Below, in pieces: positions 34,601 to 46,600 of a DNA stretch of 64,000 nucleotides (position 1 is its first letter; every line of letters starts with the position of its first letter). The stretch lies in NCBI GenBank assembly GCA_050084985.1, contig JBITNC010000002.1, positions 10,788,001 through 10,852,000 of the forward strand, in the 5' to 3' direction. Origin of the DNA: Nageia nagi. Lineage: Eukaryota; Pinophyta. The notes under the pieces were generated by a model, which ran no database searches, had not been told where the DNA came from, and was given only the letters and a program-made list of their open reading frames with translations. Position numbers and translations under genes: made by a program.

Positions 34601-37600
34601 CTTTCTAGCATCCTAAACTTCCTTCCTGACATAAGAGAGTTCCTGGGATTGCATCTAGGTGAGGTCCTCATCAATGAAGATAAAATCAGAGAGGGAGGGG
34701 AGGATCTTCTTTGCTCTCAAAATGGAGAGTCAATGTTAAATCGAAGAAACAGCAACATAGAGACAAGAAGGCTGTAAACGAACAGACCCAAACAGCAAGT
34801 TCTTCAGTGAAAAAAGAATTCCGCACAGATGGGAAAGATGGGGGTGCCAAGAATTCAAGAGAGCAGCTGACACGAGGCAAGGATGCTGTGAGATGAAAGG
34901 CGAGGACACTGTGAAGGTCATGTTCTTTGAAGGAAAATGTTCTTTTGTCTTTACTTCATGAAGCAAACAAAGGCAACATATCTTATCATTCTTGACAATA
35001 TCGTGGTTTGTTTCTACTTGCAATTGGTGGTAGCATGCTCAAGTTGGTACATAGTTTGTCACTTAGGATGATTGATGATGCCATCCTCAATATGAAAGAA
35101 ATGATGGGAATAGAAAGCCATTTTGAGGCTGATAAGGGGTTGGGTGGAGAAGTCCATGTAACTTGAATTTTTTGTTAAGATATTTTCTTTGATTGCTTCA
35201 TTAATTAGCTTCTTATCAGTAACAGGTGAGGAGGAGCATTTAGTGAGTGTTTGAAAGGAGTCAGTTGATCTACAGAAAAACCATTTGAGTAAATAAGAAA
35301 GATTCATGGGCTATAGCACATTGGGCAGATAGATATACCATTACATAGTTATTTGCTCATTAGAGTGTGTTGCCTCGAGGAGCCAAGATGAATGATCATT
35401 CTAAAGATGCTCTCAAGATAAAGAGTGTGAGCAAAAAACATTGGACTGAATAATACTTCTCCAATAAAGGAAACAATATAAGCAACCAGCAATCTTAAAT
35501 GTTCACATTAATCCAAGAAGTGAAGTGGAATCTTTCTCATCAGTAGACAGTCTAATTGAGCGTTGGTTGGCAGACAAAAAATTAATGCAAATTTATTCTT
35601 CCGAATGAAGCCTATGCCATCATCAGACAAAATGTATTTGGCTAAAGAAACAACATATACATGTGTATACAATATAAGGAGCTTAGAATGTAGAAAGATC
35701 AGTTGTAAAACGAGTTTGAACCATCATTTATTTTCATAGTTAAAAAACTAAACAATGCAACACATTGTGTTCAATGATTTGCCTGATTATCACACTAATG
35801 TTGAAAGAAACAAACTAACAAATTTAAGTTTTAAGCTTAATCGATAGGTTACTCCTGTAACTATTTCCACGTAGACAAGAACCATGGTCATGGAAACAAA
35901 ATGTACAAAGACATTAAAATCGTAAACAGTCGTGCACTTAAACCTAATTAATCAAAAGCAAAAAATGTCCTACCTTGTCCAAGACAGCTGGTTCTGTGGC
36001 ATTTGCTCGTTCAAGTAATCGGAACAATCCAATGGCAAAGAAACGACTATAGTTGAAATTTGTCTTTTCCTTTGCTCGTTCTGAAATGTCTTTCAATATC
36101 CCCTCAACCTCACCATCTCTAGACTGAAACTCAACAATAGAATTTGAATTTTGTGAACTGGCCCATTCTTCCATCTTTTTAGCATCATTCCTGTAACGCT
36201 AATTCACTGAAATATGTCAAAGTCAAGATAATGTTCCTTCAACCCAAAGGAATATATGCAAATCAGGCTGCAGGCGTTTGGCATCTATCATTTAAAAATA
36301 TGCGTTTGAAAGAATGAGTTTAATAACAGATAATTTGCTAAGAAACCAAACATGCATCACAAGAAAACTACTGAGACCTAAGTAGTAGAATTAATAATAA
36401 GACTTATATTTCTAAGCAGGAAGAGGATTTAGCAATTAATTAGTTGTCAAATTCAAAAAAAAAATAACATTGCATATTGCTGAGTGAAAGATTTTCAGGA
36501 AAAAGGTTGTCAAGGAATCCAAGACAACAGAAAATTATCCCAAAACGAGACAATATCATAAGAGAAAAGAGTCCACTGTTGTACAGCTATTCACTTTTAT
36601 TTCTGATTAAAATATAAACCAGGAGCACAACTTTGAACTATATACAGGTAGTTTCTAAGATGCTATCCAGGTAATATAAGGACTTCGTGTGACTAATTTG
36701 AGTCACTTTCAATGGATATTGAAACACAGTGTCACGAATCTCAAATGTAGCCTGAGTACAACACATATCAGATCATTCAGCTATGATCTTTTCAGACTTA
36801 TCTCACCCTAACCAACTTCTTTCAAGACCAGGATTGTAACCCTCTCTCAGATCTAGTCTCCTCTCTTGACTTTTAACAATAAGATCTACCGGTTTATTGT
36901 AATAGAACACTTACTCTCTATTTGAATTAAGATTTTGATCAATTTGCCAAAAAGACTAATATGAAACTTACTTAGATCAGTCCTTATATCCTAATATCAA
37001 CAGTGGACCACAACATTGTCAAACTATCAATTTACTTCAAGCATTAATAGCATCAACTAGATTAAAAATAACCGCAAGACACAACAATACTGATAAACTA
37101 TGAATTTACCTCGAGTAATAACATCATTCATTGGGCATGGAGTCAAAGAAAGAACAACAAAGGAAATAATATCACTAGTACCCTTTTCAAATAATGTAAC
37201 CGAGCACTCACAGTAATAATGTAACCGAGCGCTCACAGTAATATGAGGAAATGCACGCTAGCAGGAATAAAATAATGCAGTACTCCTAAGGCAAAATACA
37301 AAATGACATACATTCACATAAGACACCAAAGAATTGAGCAAAAGAACAAAGCCTTGAATTGGTTTTCAAAAAATATTTTACACAAAAATTGAAATGTGCA
37401 GTGTATAAATCTTCCTTGTTTCAATTACGACCTCCTCTCTACAATTTATGTAAGAGAGGTAAGAAACTTACTAGCTAATCTTTAGTGGTCCCAACTAGAA
37501 CACAGGCTCTGGAAATGATCTTGGCTATCTGAACTAATCGGATTTCCTACAGATGAAATGACATAAACATAAGATGAAGATAGACACACAGGAAATGACA

Positions 37601-40600
37601 GAGAAAAATGGACACAAAGGGAATAAGCATCAATACCTCTAAGGCTCAACAAAAAGTGGAATGGCAAAAGATCTTGAACTTGTTTCTTCTTCACTACTAG
37701 TAAGTTCCTTGTTACAGATGAACGTGCTTTCTGGCTAGCATGATGCTTTTCTGACAAACAAACTATTTCGTCTGACATCTTCAAATTGATTTCCATACAT
37801 CTTTTGTTATTATGATGGGTCCTTATGGTTAGCCTATGCTATGTTTAAGCTGTTGTGTAAAGTAACTCACCCAGTTTTTGCCACTTGTTTGCATTTTGTT
37901 GGGGATTATTTCTATTTCAAAACGCATAGTAACTACCTTGACTAATTATTTATCAAACATAACATTTCTTCAGTCAGTCTTAAGTACCGATTCATACCTC
38001 ATTTTCTATTTATGAGGTGTTGAAACTTGACTTGGTGTAGAAGTAGAGGGGCCAACAGCCACCAAATCTAGCTGTCGTGATCCATGAGATTGAGAAAACT
38101 ATTCCGAACAAGGATCCCTTGATATCCTTTCCAGCAGATATAGCAGGTTTGAAGTCTTCTCAATGAATTCATCGACTGCACTTTTGTTCTTACACACAAT
38201 TTTGTTTGTGGGATCCTCAATCAGAATTGGAAGCATTATTTCTGCATTCATTGGAAACAGCTCATAACTTTCTTTTCTCGAAACTCTCAGCTCCTGTGAA
38301 TAATCTCCAATTGCTTGTAACTCAGTATAGAACCTGACTCTCTCTGGATATTTATCCCATACTGCCTGTGTCGTTCCTCCTCTTTTGAAAGTATCACTTA
38401 ATTCATCTTCAAAATAAGTTGGCGCATGATAAATGGTGAGGTACGTACCTGCTTCTTCCATTAGTTCTTGTGACCTCTAAAAGGATCATATGGCCTCCAC
38501 ATCACTTTGGGCAAACAAATTCTTCTATGTCCTCAAGGTTGCTCAACGTGGACTGATAACAATTATACAGGACCAAACTTGCAAGGTGGTACCAACCAGG
38601 GGATTTTCTCCATTTTTCTGATGAGTTTAATTATGGCATCCTCTATTATTTATTTTACTATTTCTAGTGCAATCAAAGAGAAAGGTGCAACTGTCAGGAA
38701 AGCTTTTGGTGGCAGTTTGGAACCATAAACTCTGATGAGAGAGAAATCTTCAGTTACGAAATAATCCCCTACATGGTTTTCCATCAAGAGATCATTCAAG
38801 GGATCATTTAACCGATGAGGGGGTTCTCCAAACAGGCCACTGTACAAAGTTGAATTAACATTTTTGTAAAATTTTCCTTTGTTATTTGGTTCTTGATCTT
38901 CATGAATCATGAGCAGCTTCTCTTGAATAAATTCGGTTTGTTCCCCTCCAAGCATGTAAAGTATTTGATTATCTAGTTGTCCCATTATATAATGCATGGA
39001 AATTGAGTAATACGAAAAGCGTGACATCATATTGTAAATCCATTCTATTGCTATTTTCAATGCAGTTATTTCTTCATGAATTTTGGACCAAATAAATGTT
39101 GGCCAGCCATATACATTGATGTGCCCATATTTGCTATTCTAACAGACAAGATACAAGGCTTCTCTTGAAATTGTGTCGAAATCTGACTCACCTAAGACAA
39201 TCTTTATATCATGTCTACAAAGCCTATTACCTAGTTTTTAACTATGATATTTCTGATTGGGAATTTACTTGTGAAGAGTTCATCACTTTTTAACTGGGTT
39301 TGATATACAGGCAATGTGATAAGTTGCTTGGAGATTTGCACCAATTCTTTAATTTCTACCCTCACTGAGCTAGGGTACAAGCCTGCCTGCAAATTCCTAA
39401 TAGGGACCCAACTTTCTTCTGCTATATATCTCCATTTTTGTATTCACAGCTATGCCTGTATGGGTTGGAACTTTTCTATCGCTTGATTCAACTTAAAAAC
39501 AATTGAATTCTTAAGCAGAGAATATGGCCAAGGGGAATGTCGTGGATTACTCTTATGGGAAAGTATTTACAAGAAGCATGTCGAATTTATGTGTAACTCA
39601 ACAGCAGGCCCCACTCGACGGAAATAAATCAGCGAAGATTGCAGGACATATACTAGACAATGGCAACCAAGTGGTAGCTTCCGCTTGATATAAATTAAAA
39701 TCAAGTGGAAGCTGGCGGAGGAAACTCAGAAGACACATGGCTTTTAGCGGAAGCTTCCATTTGAAGGGCAAAACGTTGGTAGAAGTCGGCGGAACGTCCA
39801 AGAAGAATATTTTGTTACTGTTGATTTCACTAGTCCCACCTTATGGCAAAATCAAGTCCGGTGACATTTGAAAAGGAATGTGTTGTGAGTACCAGGATGT
39901 AATTCAAACTCTTATTATACCACAAAGAATAATTTGAACAAACATTAGCTCAGCTATAATGGAGTCGGCACCAGGCTATGAGGACTAGTAAAATCTACTA
40001 TCCCCTTTCCTATTTTTTTATGATGAATATGAAAATTCCTTGAGGATTTTTGCAAAAAATTAAGGGTATAGTTGGACAGCCCAACAGGACCATAAACACC
40101 TAAAGGAAAATTTAAAGAGAAAATAATTCTATCAACTAATGAAAGAAGCAATGTAACACCCCTCGCCCATGTTTGTGCCCAAAAGAAAGGTCAAAAGGAT
40201 ATAGAACATGATTTTACAACAAGCCACAAAATAGACGTGCTCTACATGATATTAACATATGCAGATTTGGAGCCTTATCTAATTGACATCTTTGATTAAC
40301 AAGCATTCAATTATTGACACCAACTACACCAGAAGTTGATTAACAAAGTAGTTAGAAAGGACTTTTATTGGCAATGCATTCAAGTTATATAGATCTCTCC
40401 CACAGGCCTTCAATTGTATGATTACCTTCTGTGCTAAGCATTTCCAACAAAACTTTGATAGCATCATCAGTCAGCTCAACTATATCCAATGGCTTAGGAG
40501 CCATGGACTCAAGATTCCTCTCGTACGATGAAAGGTTGTTCACCCAAGCTACATGTTGAAGCTGAACCTTATTCCTAAATGCGACTGGTTATGTCACTTA

Positions 40601-43600
40601 CTACTTCTTCAACTATAATGTACAGAGCCGTCTAAATCGCACCACAGGAAGAGATGCTTTGTAAATATCATCATTTGCATGGGTCTGCAGACTATCATGC
40701 TCATTATAGGAAGACATGCTTTGTAAATATCATCATTTGCATGGGTCTGCAGACTATCATGCTCATTATATCCTTCTAGTCCTCTTTCTACAATGAGGAA
40801 TGCCATCAAATAAATACCCATTGGATGGCATAGCCAACACTGCAGACATGTTGCTTTATAAACCATGCATTCCTACATAGCCCTTCTTCCCCCCCACCAA
40901 AATTTAGGCAATCTAGAACCCTTTTACAAGATGGTTTCACTACATCCCTGTACTCAAAGTTACAATAGTCAAAACCAGTACGCATTACCAATTTCTCGTC
41001 AGTATTTTGGCTCTAGAGGAACCTCGGATTTTAGTCAATTTTTGCACCCTTTCAGGATTGATAAGCCCAACAATCTTCAACAAGGACACACTCCCATAAA
41101 CATCATTCGATCTTGCATTGGTTGCTTTACATTGATTGATTATAATGATAATCCTTCATTTTAATCCAGTCAAGGCCTCCATGAATTTTCCACCTTTTGC
41201 TTTTTGGCAACATTGTCATGCTTGGTCCCATAACATTTTTGCATTATACCTTTATTTTACAATTGTAATCTACATTTTCACCATATTGTTTTATCTGTAC
41301 TATGGATGTGCCATATGATATATTTTTGGAATTTTCAAATTTTACATAATTTTGGAGCTTTCTTTTCCACTCCTTTGCACTATTGTGGCAGAATGTATTT
41401 TCAGTCACATTGACCTACTTTTTCACTTGCTGATAAAACAAATTATATTTTTCAATTGTTCTTAGAATCCTACCTAAGAAAGTTTCCAGATCTTTTCACA
41501 TTGATAGAAAGAGATTATCTTTTAATAACGTGCCTATCAAACAAGGATGAAAGGAAGCTTCGTATGCAAACTCAAGCAAAAGTAAATCACCTTGAAATAG
41601 AGTAATGCATCTGAGCCAAGCATGATCCAATAAGCAGATTAGATATTAATATCTATGTCAGAGCAAATTGAGTAAAAGAGACAGATGGCCTAAGCAGTTC
41701 AAAATCATTTAAGAAAAAACTAAATTGCTTGGCCTTTAAAAATAAAATAAAATGAAATATCACCATTGGCAACAAAAATAGAAGCTGGTAATAAGGAATA
41801 GACATGTGCCTGTCACAAATACAATGATACAGGAACTAAAATTACCATTAGATCCTAGCTTTGCAAAATTCAGGTAAGGAATCTGTAAAGATCAGTCCTT
41901 GACTGATGAAAGTAAAATGTCAAATGCTATAAATGAAAGTCATCAGTAACACAAATTCACAGTCATAATATTACACCATTAGAGGGAAGTGGAACAGTTA
42001 CACACCTGTACGTTTCAGGATCTTCCTTCAATGCAGTTATGTATGCTCTGAAGATTGCATCACGATCCTCATCACTTGGATACCCATCCATAAGTTGGTC
42101 ATATACAGTGACAAAACCAAGAGCAAATACTGGATCATATTGGTATGTCGTCCTGAAACGCATTAAATGTTGTTGTACTAACAGCTCTTGTATAATGTTG
42201 TTGTATACGTTTGGAATAGGCTGTTTGTATGCTTTTAGAAATGCTTTCTTTGTGTCTGCAACAGTAGGTATATCTGCAAACTCAAAAAGAATCAAGGCAG
42301 CAAAAATTAGCAACTAGAAACCAGGCATAGCATTGAGATATTTTTTGAAAAATGGTTTGTTTTGCACATTGTCTTACAAATGTAATTTCAAAAACATACA
42401 AAATATGCACAAAGTTGCCATATTGCCATATGAATCATGTTTTGCTAGAGGATTCTCCTATGATATTTCTATTCATTATCATATAAATCCTAGCCAACAG
42501 TATCATAATTAACGTTTATATTTTCTTTAACCTTTCCATTTTGTATCTTACTCTCAACAGAGAGAAAGAATTCGATCAGTATCTTCATACAAAGGGGGAT
42601 ATTTTCATTCTTCCCTCTAAGCTAAGGGAGGGAGTGTGCAATTTTCTTAATAGGGATTGGTGAAAGCCAAAAAATGACTTGGTAGGTGGTCCTACATGTT
42701 TTCATCAACATTGTAGCTGTCACCAGTTTGTTTTATGCATTTAGAGGGAGGGGGCAGATTGAAAACATCATCACCATACTGAAACAAAAAAATATGCGAC
42801 TGCTAGAGGAAAAGAGAAGATTTGGGCCAACTTTCCTTTTGCAATAGTTGCTGGTGTGCTGAGGGTTTGTTACTGAACTAAGGAGGAACCCTGTACAGAC
42901 TCCATGAAAGCCTGATAAAAGGAGCTCCATTACAACAAGGGGTTCTTCCAATCTCTGAATTAAATAGGTGGTCATTAAAAAATGTCTCAATGGATTCACC
43001 AAGAGATCCCAGAAAATCCTTGTTTTTCCTTTCCATTTGGTTTTTCAGATTTAGATCAATAAATGTTATGCTAAATTTTGTACTTATTTTGATCGAAATG
43101 GCCACGAGTAGAGCAATTTGGTAGGGTACTATGAGCTTACAATGCATCCCCTTATATTGTCATCAAAAATCAAAGAATCATGCTGGCACTGATTTAATCA
43201 ATATTTCCTGTCTGTCGTTGTTGCCTTCAACTAAAGATTCTACATTCCCAGTTAGCTAAACAACCCTTACTTTCAAAAATTTCAAAGAGAAGTGACGCTG
43301 TCCCAAATATTTTCTACATATTTGCTCCAAGACATATTGTTTGCTAAGTCAATTCAAAGCTCTAATTAATGACATACATGTTTTTGTGGGAGTGAAAAGG
43401 TTAAAATTCTATTAATGAAATAAAAATTACTTTGAGATATCTCAGTTCCTGCCTTTCTTGGCCAGTTCCAAGATACAAATCAGCTTACTTTTTTTTAGCA
43501 TTTGACTTCTAAAATTCCAGACAATTATTCAAGGTCTTCTCCCGATGTTTCTTCCATCATTCTCGCCGTGGTCTTCTGAATTTTCTGTAACCTCTAGGTT

Positions 43601-46600
43601 GCCTTAGGTGGCTTCGAGTCGCTTCCCTGTGTATATTGGGGGGAATCATCTTTAATCTTATCTATCTCATTCTCTGTAGACACTGATTTCTTCTGTTTCC
43701 AAGGTGTTAACATACAATATTATCTGGAAATTTCACTTTATGTAAGGTCCATAAGCATATAGGATAACATAGGGCCATAGTATGTAGTCATAAATCTTCT
43801 AATTAAAAGAGTATTCCAAAGCCTCGTTTCACAATCACTTGTGAACTATGAAGTATAATAGTCCTTTTTGCAAGTGATATGATATTTTTCGTACTCTCTA
43901 TCTTCTTTTTGTGTTTATGGATATTTGAGATAAATCCTTATGAATTCTTTGGATACAGCTTAGATGAATTTAAAGATATGATCATATCACCAACAAATTG
44001 TGTGGTCCAAAACATAGTTAGAAAAATTGGTGATTAATCGCCAAAATCGGATCAGAATCTTGATTGCCAAGGTAAGCAATTTTTCTAGAACCAATTTTGA
44101 TTTAATTTTTTTACTGATCTAGCAATTTTTTGACAAAAATCACAATTTGGATTCTTCAAAAAATCATGACTAAATTGGTGATTCCTGATGGAAAAATTGT
44201 CGATTTTTGACAGGCTATGACTGAGAGGCTAAAAACAACAAAACGCACTTATTTTTCACTTTTTTTCCAACCACAAGCTGAGAGGAGCTAAGAGAAACAA
44301 CATTTTCCACGATTTCATGAAGATTCCAACACATCCAAGTAAGTTTCTAAAGCTTTTACCAATGGTTTTTGAGTTTTGTTGGATATTTCTCTCCAAGTTT
44401 TTCAGCTGCTTTTTTTCTAGTTTGCCCATGAGTTTTAGTGGGTAACTTTGTTATTTTTTTCCAGTAACTATCATTGCTTGCCCCTTTTGAGTTGTGACAT
44501 TATGTTGTTTGTTTTTGTTCTGTTTTTCTTTTTATTTTTTACAGTTGCAACCTGCATGTATGCGTTCTTCACAAGGACAAGGACAAGTGCAAAGGAGGGA
44601 CCCTTGTTAGGCTTATATGACAACTGAAGTAAAAGGCATCAACACTTGCAATTTTTGTAATGAAATTATTACTAGAGGTTAATTCAGGATGAAGTTTCAT
44701 TTAGCAAGAATTTCTAGGGAAAATGTTAGACTTTGCCCCTTGTGGATGTTGATGTCCAGAGGCAAATGAATACCTACTTGGAGACTCAAGTACAAAAAAG
44801 GAAGACAAAGAAGAGAACAAAAGCACAAATGGCCAAACCTCCATCTTATCCACCTCCACTCCCAGGGTTTCTCTTATCCACCTCCACTCCTAGGGTTTCC
44901 TTCTTCTGCAACTATACATGAAGAAGGCAGTGCCAATGCAAAACAAACCAATAGGATTAGACATCCAACACCACCTAACATTTCAATTTCCCCAAGCGCT
45001 AGTAGTGTACTGAAGTGTGATTTTTTTTGCATCTTATGGTGGCCAAACCACACTTGATGTAGCATGGTATAAGGATAAGTTTAAAAAAGCCAAAACGACA
45101 ATGAGAAATTTTTGGTATTGCTCTAATATTTCATTCTATGTGGCAAACTCGTCATATTCGGATTACATGGTTGTAGCAATTGCAGCTTGTAGTCCTAGGT
45201 TTAAAGTACCAAATTATCAGGATTTGAGAGGACCTATGCTAGATTAGGTTGTTACATACATTAGGAGGGTCATTGAGGAGTAGAGAAAGATTTGGAGACA
45301 AAAGGGCTGCAACATTCTCAATGATGGTTGGAATGATAGGAGTGAAAAAGATTTGTTGAACTTTTTGGTTTCTTCTTCAGGAGGTCTATTCTTCTTGAAG
45401 TCAATGGATGCATCAGGAAATAAAAAAATGGTGATTATTTATTTGGCTAACTGCAAGAGGTCATTTTGAGTATGTGGGGGTTGAGAACGTTGTTCAGGTA
45501 AATAATAAATTTTCCATCAATTGCATTTTGGTTTATTTTGTGCAGGTTATCATTTTTTTATTAAATTTTTTAATAATTAATTCATCTTCATTTAAATTAA
45601 AAACTCAGAATTATGCCAACATATCAGATCAGAAATTAAATTGAGCAATTAGGGCATCCAATCTCATCAAAACAATCAATTATGAGCATCAACATTCACA
45701 ATAACCATCCACATATGCAATGAACTCATGAAACAAAAGAAGTATTGCCTCTAGGGCATCCACATCCAACTGAGAAGATGAAATATAAACCAAAAAACAA
45801 GTTCATGTCTGTTACATAACAGAAACAAATCCAAGGTCTGTTACATAATAGAAAACAAGTCCAATATTGCACTTACAAGGGCTGTAGTAGTGCTACGATC
45901 CTCCAAAGAAGCAAATAAGATAATGAAACTGATCAATAGCTATTAGCACCTGCTAGAAAGCCAACAAATTGTTTCCAAGGCCTCTAGGCTGTCAAAAGGA
46001 CCACCAACAAGTCTATGGAGGTCCAACAAATCACCACCAAGCCACCAAATGATGCTAGAATGTGTATCTAAGCTGGACAAACTCTTAAACTGAGTTATAA
46101 GCCTCCCAAACATGTAACGAATCCCTTGGGAGTGAGTATGGAGCACTCAAGCATGCAACGAACCTCCTTGTGATGGAAATATGTAACACCCTCTTTTGTA
46201 AAAGATAATTAATTGTGGGATCCAACGGAGTCCTTGTAAATATTTATTTATTTATTTATGCATTTGTTGTTAGTACTTGGGATAGAAATAATAATGGTCC
46301 ATTGAACCCCACTATGAGCCCCAAGTGGGACGTCTTCCTGCCAAGCGTAGGCTAGCATAATTTAATGTTGTTTTATGTACTTGGAGATCCTGAACATTGA
46401 TTGTGGGAATCCCAAGACCTTGTATGCACATGAAAATAGGATCTAGGCATATGTATGACTCCTAGAAACCCAACACATGACATGGGAAGACTTCTAGGAC
46501 CCCAACATTGGACTTGGAGGCATCCCATCACCCTTGGAGGCTCGCGACACCTTAGGGAGACTCTACACGCCACACATGAAGATTTATGACATGTTTGAGG

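Noticed and set aside
41963-42005. Continuation of THF1 exon 2 past 42006
   Set aside because: The residues after PETYR do not match the family, a GT donor lies exactly at the divergence, and exon 3 continues the protein in frame.
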